Origin: Streptomyces sp. D2-8
Lineage (GTDB): Bacteria; Actinomycetota; Actinomycetes; Streptomycetales; Streptomycetaceae
Direction of reading: 5' to 3'
Length of the DNA stretch: 64,000 bases
NCBI RefSeq assembly: GCF_023184515.1
Contig: NZ_JAAHBP010000001.1
Coordinates: forward strand, 248,001-312,000
Both the position numbers and the translations under genes were made by a program. Below, in pieces: positions 46,361 through 54,639 of this stretch. Positions within the stretch are counted from its first letter, which is position 1; the number at the start of each line of letters is the position of its first letter. Below the pieces are notes generated by a model. That model saw nothing but the letters and a program-made list of their open reading frames with translations, did not search any database and was not told the DNA's origin.

Positions 46361-46525
46361 ATGAGCTTCCACAGCACCGCTGCCCAGTTGGTCACCCTCG
46401 CCGCCGAGGGCGAGGAGCACGGCGGAAACCACGAGAGCCTCAACCCCTACCTCACGGGTGGTGCCGCACTCTTCATCCTGCTCCTCCTGCTGTGGATCAC
46501 CACCCGCTTCAACCGCGACCGCTGA
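46361..46525 (+). CDS. Tiny single-pass membrane protein, 54 residues
   Basis: The sequence begins [20 protein letters not shown], has one C-terminal helix (about 32-47, [17 protein letters not shown]) and ends RFNRDR. GAAG precedes ATG 46361. Similar short proteins occur just before nadD in Streptomyces as far as I recall. Function unknown. Confidence 0.65.
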   Translation: MSFHSTAAQLVTLAAEGEEHGGNHESLNPYLTGGAALFILLLLLWITTRFNRDR

Positions 46526-46596
46526 GACCGGCGGGGCATCCCGCGGAGGATGCCCGGGGGACCACGGGGGCGGCCGGAGCCCTCAGGCAGGGCCGG

Positions 46597-46602
46597 TAGG
46601 GT
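46597..46602 (+). promoter_or_regulatory. Putative -10 of a leaderless nadD mRNA
   Basis: TAGGGT lies 8 bases before ATG 46611, and there is no ribosome-binding site at the usual distance. Confidence 0.45.
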
Positions 46603-46610
46603 CTGCACGC

Positions 46611-47351
46611 ATGGGAGAGCAGGACATGCCTACCGGTCCGGCGAACGAGACGCCGCACGACCCGGCACAGGACACGGCGAGCGGAACCGAGCGACACTCG
46701 GAGCCCCGCCGTGCCTCCGCGGTGGCCCACCGGACCGGCCCCGGAGAGAGCCCTTCGAGCCCGGGCAAGCGCCGTCTCGGCGTCATGGGCGGCACCTTCG
46801 ACCCGATCCACCACGGGCACCTGGTGGCGGCCAGCGAGGTCGCCGCGGCCTTCCACCTCGACGAGGTGGTCTTCGTCCCGACCGGCCAGCCCTGGCAGAA
46901 GACCCACCGCAGCGTCTCCCCGGCCGAGGACCGCTATCTGATGACGGTCATCGCGACCGCCGAGAACCCGCAGTTCTCCGTGAGCCGCATCGACATCGAC
47001 CGCGGCGGCCCCACCTACACCGTGGACACCCTGCGCGACCTGAGGGCGCTCAACCCCGACACGGATCTGTTCTTCATCACCGGCGCCGACGCGCTCGCCC
47101 AGATCCTGACCTGGCGGGACAGCGAGGAGCTGTTCTCCCTGGCGCACTTCATCGGAGCCACCCGGCCGGGCCACCAGCTGGACGACTCCGGACTCCCGGA
47201 GGGCGGTGTCTCGCTCGTGGAGGTTCCCGCCCTGGCCATCTCCTCCACGGACTGCCGTGCGAGAGTCGCCAAGGGCGATCCCATCTGGTACCTGGTGCCG
47301 GACGGTGTTGTGCGCTATATCGACAAGCGCGAGCTGTACCGCGGCGAGTGA
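46611..47351 (+). CDS. nadD: Nicotinate-nucleotide adenylyltransferase
   Basis: This enzyme makes deamido-NAD from nicotinate mononucleotide and ATP. The 246-residue protein has a disordered N-terminal extension (1-54), then the nucleotidyltransferase core: [20 protein letters not shown] with the HxGH motif, [14 protein letters not shown], and the C-terminal [14 protein letters not shown] (ISST-R motif). ATG 46611 is supported by the upstream -10; starts at 46626 or nearer the core are possible. It is followed by the LCP gene and rsfS in standard order. Confidence 0.94.
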   Translation: MGEQDMPTGPANETPHDPAQDTASGTERHSEPRRASAVAHRTGPGESPSSPGKRRLGVMGGTFDPIHHGHLVAASEVAAAFHLDEVVFVPTGQPWQKTHRSVSPAEDRYLMTVIATAENPQFSVSRIDIDRGGPTYTVDTLRDLRALNPDTDLFFITGADALAQILTWRDSEELFSLAHFIGATRPGHQLDDSGLPEGGVSLVEVPALAISSTDCRARVAKGDPIWYLVPDGVVRYIDKRELYRGE

Positions 47352-47367
47352 GCCGAGAGGGGCACCG

Positions 47368-49101
47368 GTGAACGACCGATACGACCCGGGGTACGGGGGC
47401 GACCAGTACGAGCTCGTCGGCTACGACGAGTACGGCCAGCCTGTCTACCGGCAGGTCCGGACGCAGCAGACCCAGCAGCAGACCTACGACCCGTACACCC
47501 AGCAGGGGCAGCCCGGGCAGCAGCACCAGCAGGGCTACGGCTACGACCCCTACGCGCAGCAGGGGCAGCAGTTCCAGCAGCAGTCCCCGCCCGCGTACGA
47601 CTACGGCACGGGCGGGCAGCCCGCCTCCGACTACGGCTCCTACGACCCGTACGGCACCGCCCCGCACCAGGGCGGCCCCGCGCAGGGCGCCCCGCACGAC
47701 CCCTACGGCCAGGGCGCCGCCGGGGCCACCGGCCGGCAGCCCCGGGTCGCCGAACAGACCGCCCGGCAGACCGCCCACATCCCGCAGCAGGCCGGCCCGG
47801 CCCACGACCAGGCGGCCGCCGCCGAGCCGCAACGGGACCACCACACCGAGCAGTTCGCCTTCGTCGAGGAACCGGACGCCAACTCCGAAGACGTCATCGA
47901 CTGGCTGAAGTTCACCGAGAACCGCACCGAACGCCGCGAGGAGGCCCGGCGCCGGGCCCGCAGCCGGATCGTCGCCCTGGCGGTCGTCCTCGCGCTCGTC
48001 GCGGCCGGCGGCGTCGGCTACCTCTGGTACGCGGGGAAGCTGCCCGGCCTGTCCTCCGAGGACTCCAAGGCGGGCACCGCGACGGCCGCGGGCGCCCAGA
48101 AGCGCGACGTGATCGTCGTCCACCTGCACGACACCAAGGGCGGCGGCACCTCCACGGCCCTCCTCGTCGACAACACCACCACCAAGCGGGGCACCACCGT
48201 CCTGCTGCCCAACTCCCTCGCCCTGACCAGCGACGACGGCACCACGACGACGCTCGCCAAGTCGGTCGAGGACGACGGCTCCGACGGCACCCGCGACGCG
48301 CTCGACACGGTCCTCGGCACCGACATCGAGGGCACCTGGCGCCTGGACACCCCCTACCTGCAGAACCTCGTCGACCTCGTCGGCAACATCGACGTCGACA
48401 CCGACGCCGACGTCCCCGACCCCGCCGCCAAGAAGAAGGGCGAGGCCCCCCTGGTCAACAAGGGCCAGGACCAGACCCTCAGCGGCAAGATGGCGGTCGC
48501 CTACGCCACCTACCGCGCTCCCGGCGAGGCCCAGAACGCCCAGCTGGAGCGCTTCGGGCAGGTCATGCAGGGCGTCCTGCGCAAGATGTCCTCCGACCCG
48601 CAGGCCGCGACGACGACCATCCAGACCCTGGCGCAGATCCTCGACCCGTCCCTCACCGACAAGGACCTCGGCACCTTCCTCGCCGGGCTCTCCGACCTCG
48701 CCAAGGGCGGCGACGTCAGGACCGACCTGCTGCCCGTCCAGAACGACGGCACGCTCAGCGCCCAGGCGAGCGCGGGTGTGGTCAAGAACGTCCTCGGCGG
48801 CACCGCCAAGAGCCCCGACAAGGACGCCGCCGTCAGCGTCTCCGTCCAGAACGCCACCGGCGTCAAGGACAACACCGAGAAGGCCCGCGTCGTGCTCCTC
48901 AACGGCGGCTTCACCTTCCTGGAGAGCGGCACCGGCACCGCCCAGGCCGCTTCCAAGGTCGTCTACTCCGATGCCGCCGCCAAGGCGAACGCCGCCGAGG
49001 TCGCCAAGACCCTGGGTCTGCCCGCGGGCTCCGTCACCAAGGGCAAGACCTCCGCGAGCGCCGACGTCTCCGTGATCCTCGGCCAGGACTACAAGCCGTA
49101 G
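47368..49101 (+). CDS. LCP-family (LytR-CpsA-Psr) wall-polymer transferase with LytR C-terminal domain
   Basis: The 577-residue protein has a long Q/Y/G-rich cytoplasmic N-terminus (about 1-160: repeats of YDPYxQQGQ), one membrane helix (about 190-215), an LCP domain (about 235-430) and a LytR_C domain near the end (VSVQNATGVKDNTEKARVVL). LCP proteins attach teichoic-type polymers to peptidoglycan. In S. coelicolor the protein at this position between nadD and rsfS is, as I recall, PdtA, needed for proper spores, so this is a probable orthologue. GTG 47368 has GAGAGGGG upstream. It would be the ligase for the polymer of the tagF locus. Confidence 0.85.
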   Translation: MNDRYDPGYGGDQYELVGYDEYGQPVYRQVRTQQTQQQTYDPYTQQGQPGQQHQQGYGYDPYAQQGQQFQQQSPPAYDYGTGGQPASDYGSYDPYGTAPHQGGPAQGAPHDPYGQGAAGATGRQPRVAEQTARQTAHIPQQAGPAHDQAAAAEPQRDHHTEQFAFVEEPDANSEDVIDWLKFTENRTERREEARRRARSRIVALAVVLALVAAGGVGYLWYAGKLPGLSSEDSKAGTATAAGAQKRDVIVVHLHDTKGGGTSTALLVDNTTTKRGTTVLLPNSLALTSDDGTTTTLAKSVEDDGSDGTRDALDTVLGTDIEGTWRLDTPYLQNLVDLVGNIDVDTDADVPDPAAKKKGEAPLVNKGQDQTLSGKMAVAYATYRAPGEAQNAQLERFGQVMQGVLRKMSSDPQAATTTIQTLAQILDPSLTDKDLGTFLAGLSDLAKGGDVRTDLLPVQNDGTLSAQASAGVVKNVLGGTAKSPDKDAAVSVSVQNATGVKDNTEKARVVLLNGGFTFLESGTGTAQAASKVVYSDAAAKANAAEVAKTLGLPAGSVTKGKTSASADVSVILGQDYKP

Positions 49102-49214
49102 TCCCACCGGACGGCGGGAGGATGCTCCCCACGTGATCCCCGTCATCGCGTGGGGGGCCCACGGCGGTCCGTGAGACCCTTGGTGGCAAGTGTCCGCCGA
49201 CCGAAAGCCTTGTA

Positions 49215-49661
49215 GTGACCGTGACCGACCGCTCTCACGAGCTGATCAACACCGCCGCCCAGGCGGCCGCCGACAAGCTGGCCCACGACATCGTCGCCTA
49301 CGACGTCAGTGACGTGCTGTCCATCACGGACGCCTTCCTGCTGGCCTCCGCGCCCAACGACCGCCAGGTCAAGTCGATCGTCGACGAGATCGAGGAGCGC
49401 CTCTCGAAGGAACTCGGCGCCAAGCCGGTGCGCCGCGAGGGCGACCGCGAGGCCCGCTGGGTGCTGCTCGACTACGTCGACATCGTCGTCCACGTCCAGC
49501 ACAGCGAGGAGCGCGTCTTCTACGCCCTGGAGCGGCTGTGGAAGGACTGCCCCGAGCTCGAGCTGCCCGAGGAGGCCAAGGCCACCCGTGGCAAGGCCGA
49601 GGAGCACGCCAAGCTGCGCGCGGCCGAGGAGGCGGCGGAACTGGACGGTGACTGGGCGTGA
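49215..49661 (+). CDS. rsfS: Ribosome silencing factor RsfS
   Basis: This protein binds L14 and blocks subunit joining when nutrients are scarce. The 148-residue protein has the DUF143 core (DIVAYDVSDVLSITDAFLLA, ASAPNDRQVKSIVDEIEE, DYVDIVVHVQHSEERVFYAL) and a charged C-terminal tail. GTG 49215 is used; GTG 49221 is an alternative. Its stop overlaps the following gene's GTG by 4 bases. Confidence 0.95.
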   Translation: MTVTDRSHELINTAAQAAADKLAHDIVAYDVSDVLSITDAFLLASAPNDRQVKSIVDEIEERLSKELGAKPVRREGDREARWVLLDYVDIVVHVQHSEERVFYALERLWKDCPELELPEEAKATRGKAEEHAKLRAAEEAAELDGDWA

Positions 49662-50326
49662 CCTCATCCAGTGAGGCGTCCGCCGGGAAGGGCCGGGGCC
49701 GTCGCATCATCCTCTGGCGGCACGGCCAGACCTCGTGGAACGTGGAGCGCCGCTTCCAGGGCAGCACGGACGTCGAGCTGACCGAGACCGGCGTCGCCCA
49801 GGCCCGCCGCGCCGCCCGGCTGCTCGCCTCCCTGAGGCCGGACGCGGTGGTCGCCTCCGACCTCCGCCGCGCCGCCGCCACGGCCGCCGAGCTGGCCATG
49901 CTCACAGGCCTCGACGTCACCCACGACGAGGCGCTGCGCGAGACCTACGCGGGCGTCTGGCAGGGCCTGACGCACGAGGAGATCATCGCCCGGTTCGGCG
50001 ACGAGTACGCCGCGTGGAAGCGGGGCGAGCCCGTGCGCCGTGGTGGCGGCGAACTGGAGACCGAGGTCGCCGACCGCGCCGCCCCGGTGGTGCTGCGGCA
50101 CGCCGAGAAGCTCCCCGAGGACGGCACGCTCGTCGTGGTCAGCCACGGCGGCACGATCCGCACCACCCTCGGCCGCCTGCTGGGTCTCGACCCCCGCCAC
50201 TGGGAGAGCCTCGGCGGACTCTCCAACTGCTGCTGGTCCGCGCTCGGCGAAGGCGCCCGCGGCTGGCGCCTGCTGGAGCACAACGCCGGCACCCTGCCGG
50301 AACCGGTGCTCGGCGACGACGACTGA
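49658..50326 (+). CDS. Histidine phosphatase family protein
   Basis: The 222-residue phosphoglycerate-mutase-like phosphatase has the catalytic RHG in ILWRHGQTSWNVERRFQGST, the acid residue region LRETYAGVWQGLTHEE, and the second histidine in VVVSHGGTIRTTL. The substrate is unknown. Its GTG overlaps the rsfS stop (GTGA), so it is coupled to rsfS. tRNA-Ala follows 74 bases later. Confidence 0.92.
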   Translation: MTSSSEASAGKGRGRRIILWRHGQTSWNVERRFQGSTDVELTETGVAQARRAARLLASLRPDAVVASDLRRAAATAAELAMLTGLDVTHDEALRETYAGVWQGLTHEEIIARFGDEYAAWKRGEPVRRGGGELETEVADRAAPVVLRHAEKLPEDGTLVVVSHGGTIRTTLGRLLGLDPRHWESLGGLSNCCWSALGEGARGWRLLEHNAGTLPEPVLGDDD

Positions 50327-50400
50327 CCCCGGATTTCACTTTCCGGCAGGTCGCAGGCTAAAGTTCTTCTTGTTCGCCCCGCCAGCGGGGACGGACGCGA

Positions 50401-50473
50401 GGGGCTATAGCTCAGTTGGTAGAGCGCCTGCATGGCATGCAGGAGGTCAGGAGTTCAATTCTCCTTAGCTCCA
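50401..50473 (+). tRNA. tRNA-Ala (anticodon GGC), first copy
   Basis: This 73-base cloverleaf has acceptor GGGGCTA/TAGCTCC with discriminator A, anticodon stem CCTGC/GCAGG, loop ATGGCAT giving anticodon GGC, and T loop TTCAATT. The 3' CCA is not fully encoded. It is identical to the copy at 51182-51254. Confidence 0.97.
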
Positions 50474-50480
50474 CGTCAAG

Positions 50481-50511
50481 ATCCCGTTCCCGGCCAGGGG
50501 GCGGGATTTTT
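50481..50511 (+). terminator. Terminator of the first tRNA-Ala
   Basis: An 11-bp stem with two G-U pairs (50481-50491 with 50497-50507) and 5-nt loop is followed by a T5 tract (50507-50511). Confidence 0.85.
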
Positions 50512-50673
50512 CATGCTCCGGCTTGAGTCACTCGGGCTTGCTGAGGCGTATACCTCTACGGCCCCGCAGGGTGCCGTGTCCGGACTGGTACTGAGGCGTC
50601 GCTGACCGTATTGCTCCGGCCGTGGCAGAATCAAACGGCCGGAAGGGGGCGCGGCCCGACGGGAGGAGTAGTG

Positions 50674-50847
50674 ATGCCTGCGAGCATCATCGAGGAGGTC
50701 GACCACCTCCTCGAAGCAGCGTTCACACGGGACATGTCCACCCGCCTCAGCTGCCCTTCCTGCGGTTCCGCGCACGTGGCCCAGATGCTCGGCGACAACG
50801 GCGGGATTTCCTACGTGTGCACGGCCTGCGGCCACAGCTGGAGCTGA
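50674..50847 (+). CDS. Small zinc-ribbon protein, 57 residues
   Basis: The sequence starts MPASIIEEVDHLLEAAFTRD, then a zinc ribbon CPSCGS and CTACGHSWS (two CxxC knuckles 23 residues apart). GGGAGGAG lies before ATG 50674; GTG 50671 is also in frame. It lies between the two identical tRNA-Ala genes. Function unknown; zinc binding is inferred from the four cysteines. Confidence 0.78.
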   Translation: MPASIIEEVDHLLEAAFTRDMSTRLSCPSCGSAHVAQMLGDNGGISYVCTACGHSWS

Positions 50848-50850
50848 TCG

Positions 50851-51084
50851 ATGGGTGCACACAGGCGGAAGTGCGACTGGTGCGGCAGCGGGACTCCGAT
50901 CGTCCGTGACATGGAACCGATCAATCCCGACTACCAGTACTGGTGCGAGGAATGCGCGCAGGCGCTGATCATAAAAGGCGACCCCATCGAGACGTACCGC
51001 GAGTTGGAGGGCGAGCCGATCTACGGCCGGCTTCTGGAGGAGCACTGCACGCTCAAGCGGTTCTACTCGTTTGTCACGGCATAA
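50851..51084 (+). CDS. Small CxxC protein, 77 residues
   Basis: The sequence starts MGAHRRKCDWCGSGTPIVRD and has CDWC and CEEC pairs that probably bind zinc, followed by an acidic helical C-terminus ending KRFYSFVTA. It starts 3 bases after the preceding zinc-ribbon gene, so the two form one unit. No family recognised. Confidence 0.72.
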   Translation: MGAHRRKCDWCGSGTPIVRDMEPINPDYQYWCEECAQALIIKGDPIETYRELEGEPIYGRLLEEHCTLKRFYSFVTA

Positions 51085-51181
51085 CGGGCATTTCGGGCGA
51101 AGCGAAACCGATTTGGTGTTGGACCTGATGGGCCAGTAATGTTGGCTTCGCCGCCGGGGAAACCCGGAGGAGCACTGGCAA

Positions 51182-51254
51182 GGGGCTATAGCTCAGTTGG
51201 TAGAGCGCCTGCATGGCATGCAGGAGGTCAGGAGTTCAATTCTCCTTAGCTCCA
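51182..51254 (+). tRNA. tRNA-Ala (anticodon GGC), second copy
   Basis: This copy is base-for-base identical over all 73 positions to the copy at 50401-50473. It is followed by its own strong terminator. Confidence 0.97.
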
Positions 51255-51263
51255 CAGAAGTTG

Positions 51264-51299
51264 AGAAGGCGGGCCATCCGATCGGATGGCCCGCCTTCT
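51264..51299. terminator. Terminator of the second tRNA-Ala
   Basis: A perfect 36-base palindrome (18-bp arms, AGAAGGCGGG outward) is followed by TTGTCG. It can also serve the minus-strand redox operon ending at 51355. Confidence 0.85.
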
Positions 51300-51354
51300 T
51301 GTCGTGAGTATGAGTACGGCGGGCCCCCTGGAGGGGAGCCCGCCGTACGGGTGC

Positions 51355-52962
51355 TCAGCGGCCGAGAGCGCGGCGGCCGCGGCCCTGGGAGAGGACAGGG
51401 AGGTTGCGGGACGGCGCGCCCTGCGGGCGCCCCTCCTCGAGGCGCAGCGCCAGCGCCGGGCAGCGGCGCACCGCGCGTAGAGCCTTGGCCTCGGCGTACC
51501 GCGGCACCTGCGCCTGCGCCACGGTCGGGAAGCCGTCGGCGCCCAGCTGGAACACCTCGGGGAGGATGTCCGCGCACAGCCCGTGGCCCCGGCACAGCGT
51601 CCAGTCGACGAAGATCTTCTGGCGGCTGGGGCCGTTCTCCTCGGACTCGCCGCCCGGGATGCCCGTGGGGGCCCTGCCGCCCTCGAAGAGCGGCAGAACG
51701 CCCTCCACGGGCCGTCCGCAGCCGTTGCCGAGGACATGGGCGGCCAGGTCGTCCGTGAACGCCTTGATGGTCGACTCCAGGAACATCGCGGAGCCGTCCG
51801 GGTGCGAGCACGCCCCGCGCCGCTTCACGTTCTTGGCGACCTGCTTGAGAGCCTCCAGGGCGGCCGGTCCGCCGCCGTTGAGGATGTCCTCCAGACCGCG
51901 CGCGGCGGCCGGCAGGCCGAGGTAGCAGGGGCCGCACTGGCCCGCGCTCTCCTCGGCCAGCCACTGCGCCACCCGCAGCGACTCGCCCAGCGGGCAGGTG
52001 TCCTGAGTGATCGGCAGGATCGCGCCGGCGCCGAGCGCGCCGCCCACCGCGTCCAGGGAGTTGCGGGAGACGATCGCCTCGTTGACGGTCGCCGCGTCGA
52101 TCCACTTGCCGTGGTAGCCGCCGGTGAGCACGCCCTGCGGTACCGGCGGGGCGCCGGCGAGCTGCAGGACGTACCGCAGGGGCACGCCCGTCGGGACCTC
52201 GATCACCATGGGGCGGGCGACCGCGCCGGAGACCGTGAGCATGACGGTGCCCGGCTCGTCGTACAGGCCGGTGTTGCCGTAGCGCTCCGGGCCGATGCGG
52301 GCGGCGATCGCCAGCTGGGCGAAGGTCTCGGCGTTGGACAGCAGGGTGGGCGCGCCGCCGACGCCGTTCTGCGAGGCGCTGACCTTGCGGCCGGGCGGGA
52401 CGGCCGGACCGCCGTCGATCGAGCGGATCAGCGACGCGGCGGCACCGGTGACCATACGGACCGGATTGCGCTGGACCCGTGCGCGGAGTGCCGAGCGACG
52501 GCCGTTGCTGAGGCCGCGTTCGGCGAGCGCGGCCTCCATGGAGCGCTGGGTCGACTCACGGGTGACCCCCACCACGAGCGTGCGGGCACCCAGAGCCTCG
52601 GCGCACAGCAGCGCGCCGTCCAGGATCAGATGAGGGGCACGGTTGATCAGCACCGTGTCCTTGCGGCAGGCCGGCTCGTCCTCGCTTCCGTTCACGACGA
52701 CGACCGGCCGGACGCCGCGCTTGATCGCCGCCTCGGCGACCGAGCGCAGCTTCTTGTGGAAGGGGAAGCCCGCGCCGCCGCGGCCCTTCAGGTTGATGCC
52801 TTCAGCGAGTTGCGCGAGCTGCTCGCCGCCCATCGGCTCGAGCGGCCCGTGCACCTTGAGGTGCATGGGCAGATCGAGTCGATCGACAAGGTCGAAGCCC
52901 GACGTGAGCTGGGGAAGGCCGACTACGCGGACTTCGGGTACGTCGGGCAGGGCCTCGTTCAC
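51355..52962 (-). CDS. NuoF-like flavin/iron-sulfur subunit fused to a ferredoxin
   Basis: The 535-residue protein's main part (about 1-435) resembles the 51-kDa NADH dehydrogenase subunit: GRGGAGFPFHKKLRSV and NGSEDEPACRKD for flavin and NAD binding, and the 4Fe-4S motif ESAGQCGPCYLG with a later cysteine in GACSHPDG. A C-terminal ferredoxin (about 465-510) has CRGHGLCADILPEVF and CPALAL, the CxxHxxC...CP pattern of P450-type single-cluster ferredoxins. GTG 52962 overlaps the stop of the upstream cytochrome gene. It probably passes electrons between NAD(P)H or flavin and the membrane partner. Confidence 0.85.
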   Translation of the reverse strand: MNEALPDVPEVRVVGLPQLTSGFDLVDRLDLPMHLKVHGPLEPMGGEQLAQLAEGINLKGRGGAGFPFHKKLRSVAEAAIKRGVRPVVVVNGSEDEPACRKDTVLINRAPHLILDGALLCAEALGARTLVVGVTRESTQRSMEAALAERGLSNGRRSALRARVQRNPVRMVTGAAASLIRSIDGGPAVPPGRKVSASQNGVGGAPTLLSNAETFAQLAIAARIGPERYGNTGLYDEPGTVMLTVSGAVARPMVIEVPTGVPLRYVLQLAGAPPVPQGVLTGGYHGKWIDAATVNEAIVSRNSLDAVGGALGAGAILPITQDTCPLGESLRVAQWLAEESAGQCGPCYLGLPAAARGLEDILNGGGPAALEALKQVAKNVKRRGACSHPDGSAMFLESTIKAFTDDLAAHVLGNGCGRPVEGVLPLFEGGRAPTGIPGGESEENGPSRQKIFVDWTLCRGHGLCADILPEVFQLGADGFPTVAQAQVPRYAEAKALRAVRRCPALALRLEEGRPQGAPSRNLPVLSQGRGRRALGR

Positions 52963-54224
52963 TTAAAGCCTCCGGAAGGCGTGTTCCAAGGTTCGCCCGA
53001 TCCCGGTGCGTCGAAGTCATAGGACGCACCGGGCGATGTTTCAGTGGCGGGACCGCTGTTGTACGTGTCGTTCGGGTAGTACGTGTCGTAGACGGCATTC
53101 GTCTCACCCGTGTCGTACACATCACTCGATCCGTAGCCAGAGGCGCCTGGATTGCCATAGGCCGGCATGCTTTGTCCGGTGTCCTGCTGGGGGTCGTAGG
53201 GCGGGATGTTGAAGCCCGTGTCCTGGAGCGGGTCGTAGACCGACTGCGGGGCCTCGCCGACCGGCGGCGGGGACGGTATCGGCCAGTTGCCCGAGGTGCT
53301 GGAGGGGCCGTCCACGGTCGGGATGGTCTCGGTGGGCTGCATGTCCAGCGGCAGCTGCATGCGGGTGGTCGACCCCGGCGCGAACGGCTGCTGGCCCTGG
53401 GGAGGGCCCGTGACGGCCCGGTAGGCGGCGGCGAAGCCGTTCGCCGGCTCCGGAGCCGCGGGGCGTTCCGCCTTCTCGTACAGCGGTCCCGACGGGGACG
53501 CCGCGGCGCGTGCGGGGGCCTCCCGGCGCTCGAAGCCGGGCATCGTGGAGCCGCCGCCCGCCCGGGCCCGGCTCTCCTCCAGGTCCCTGCGGCCCTGGCC
53601 CTCGCCAGGGCCGATGAGCGAGGCGATCTTGTCGGCGACCCGGCGCTTGACCTGGCGCGGGGCCGCGCGCAGGGCGAGGGCGCCGGCCACTCCGGCCAGG
53701 GACAGGCAGTACAGGATGATGAAGATCGGCTTGGCCGAGCGACCCGCGTAGAGGCCGTGGACCAGGGCGGCGCACCAGGCCGGGTAGGCCAGCATGTGCA
53801 TGGCCCGCCAGCGGGCCGCGACGGGCGCGGGGGACGCGAAGCGGTTGCGCAGCACGCCGGTGATGCCCACGAAGATCATGAGCATGCCTGCCAGGGTGCC
53901 CAGGCCGATCAGGAACGACCTGCCCCCCACCACCTCTTCGTCGGTGAGCAGCAGCCCGAAGGGGATCACCGCGGCGATCCAGGAGGTGTGGTCGAGCGCC
54001 AGTTTGACCCCGATGTGCACCAGCAGGAAGACGATCGAGGCGACGGCCGTGGTCCGGTGCACGGCCTGCGCCAGGATGCGCCTGCGGGCGTCCAGGAGGA
54101 TCCGGTCCTGCGCGACCAGGCCCCAGATCACCGAGCAGGTGAGGCACACGAGGGACAGCACGCCCGCACCGAAGTTGAGGAACTCGGCGAAGGAGTCGTC
54201 TGCCGTGGAGTCGTAGGGGTTCAC
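52959..54224 (-). CDS. Cytochrome b/ferric reductase-like membrane protein
   Basis: The 421-residue protein has about six membrane helices in its first 215 residues, with histidines placed for heme binding (LAQAVHRTTAVASIVFLLVH, ARWRAMHMLAYPAWCAALVH), as in cytochrome b/b6 or ferric reductase-like domains. The remaining 200 residues are disordered, rich in P/G/Y/D. GTG 54224 has GGGAGG 6 bases upstream. Its last codons overlap the NuoF-like gene. The pair looks like a membrane electron-transfer module of unknown acceptor. Confidence 0.82.
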   Translation of the reverse strand: MNPYDSTADDSFAEFLNFGAGVLSLVCLTCSVIWGLVAQDRILLDARRRILAQAVHRTTAVASIVFLLVHIGVKLALDHTSWIAAVIPFGLLLTDEEVVGGRSFLIGLGTLAGMLMIFVGITGVLRNRFASPAPVAARWRAMHMLAYPAWCAALVHGLYAGRSAKPIFIILYCLSLAGVAGALALRAAPRQVKRRVADKIASLIGPGEGQGRRDLEESRARAGGGSTMPGFERREAPARAAASPSGPLYEKAERPAAPEPANGFAAAYRAVTGPPQGQQPFAPGSTTRMQLPLDMQPTETIPTVDGPSSTSGNWPIPSPPPVGEAPQSVYDPLQDTGFNIPPYDPQQDTGQSMPAYGNPGASGYGSSDVYDTGETNAVYDTYYPNDTYNSGPATETSPGASYDFDAPGSGEPWNTPSGGFK

Positions 54225-54476
54225 GACCTGCCTCCCCACGTCCCGGTGTCCGGGGGTGGCGAGGTGTTACTGCGATGAGGGTTCATGGGGGCAACTCCGA
54301 GCGGTTCGGGAAAGCAGCGGTCCCGCTGCCGAACTCTAAGCGGAGCCATACCGATGGGTACGAGGTTTGAGTTATTGCGTTGTTATCAAAGGACAATGCG
54401 GTTGCTGCGATGTCCCCTTAGTGACTGTTACGCGAAGTAACTATTGACCTTGGTTCAGCTTTTCGGGCACCGGGAC
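54225..54476. other. Upstream region of the redox operon
   Basis: No gene is seen in this interval between the redox operon and the leuS leader. It contains a GC-rich imperfect inverted repeat (GTTCGG...CCGAAC near 54309-54337). An unusually AT-rich stretch around 54365-54465 includes GTTACGCGAAGTAAC, a 5-bp inverted repeat. The promoter of the minus-strand cytochrome gene must lie here, but no clear -35/-10 pair is seen. Confidence 0.4.
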
Positions 54477-54511
54477 GGCCCTCGGAAGCGCGTCGCGGCA
54501 CGCGGAGGGCC
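54477..54511. promoter_or_regulatory. Inverted repeat just upstream of the leuS leader -10
   Basis: GGCCCTC (54477-54483) pairs with GAGGGCC (54505-54511), with an inner CGCGT/ACGCG pair. It ends 5 bases before the putative -10 and may be an operator or a stop for antisense transcription. Confidence 0.4.
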
Positions 54512-54516
54512 TGCGG

Positions 54517-54522
54517 TACCCT
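54517..54522 (+). promoter_or_regulatory. -10 of the leuS leader transcript
   Basis: TACCCT is followed by 6 bases and the ATG of the leader peptide, the leaderless arrangement seen at several other genes here. Confidence 0.55.
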
Positions 54523-54528
54523 AGCGCC

Positions 54529-54567
54529 ATGCGTGCCGTACGCCTTCTGCTTAGCGGGCCGCGCTGA
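54529..54567 (+). CDS. leuS leader peptide (attenuation), 12 residues
   Basis: ATG 54529 encodes MRAVRLLLSGPR and stops at TGA 54565-54567. The three consecutive leucines use CTT CTG CTT; CTT is rare in this GC-rich genome. A run of the regulatory amino acid read by rare codons is the hallmark of ribosome-mediated attenuation. The next structures are a hairpin at 54574-54601 and a terminator at 54615-54639, before leuS. If charged tRNA-Leu is short, the ribosome stalls here and transcription should continue into leuS. Confidence 0.75.
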   Translation: MRAVRLLLSGPR

Positions 54568-54573
54568 TCAGTC

Positions 54574-54601
54574 CCGGCCACCGGACGAGTCGAGTGGCCG
54601 G
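54574..54601 (+). promoter_or_regulatory. Leader hairpin of the leuS attenuator
   Basis: CCGGCCAC pairs perfectly with GTGGCCGG around a 12-nt loop. GCCGCGC in the leader peptide end (54558-54564) could alternatively pair with GCGCGGC at 54607-54613, giving competing structures next to the terminator. Confidence 0.55.
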
Positions 54602-54614
54602 CATCGGCGCGGCG

Positions 54615-54639
54615 TCCCCTCCTGTGTGAGGGGATTTTT
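54615..54639 (+). terminator. leuS attenuator terminator
   Basis: TCCCCTC and GAGGGGA form a 7-bp stem with a 6-nt loop directly followed by TTTTT, 54 bases upstream of leuS. A rho-independent terminator inside the 5' leader only makes sense as an attenuator. Confidence 0.82.
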
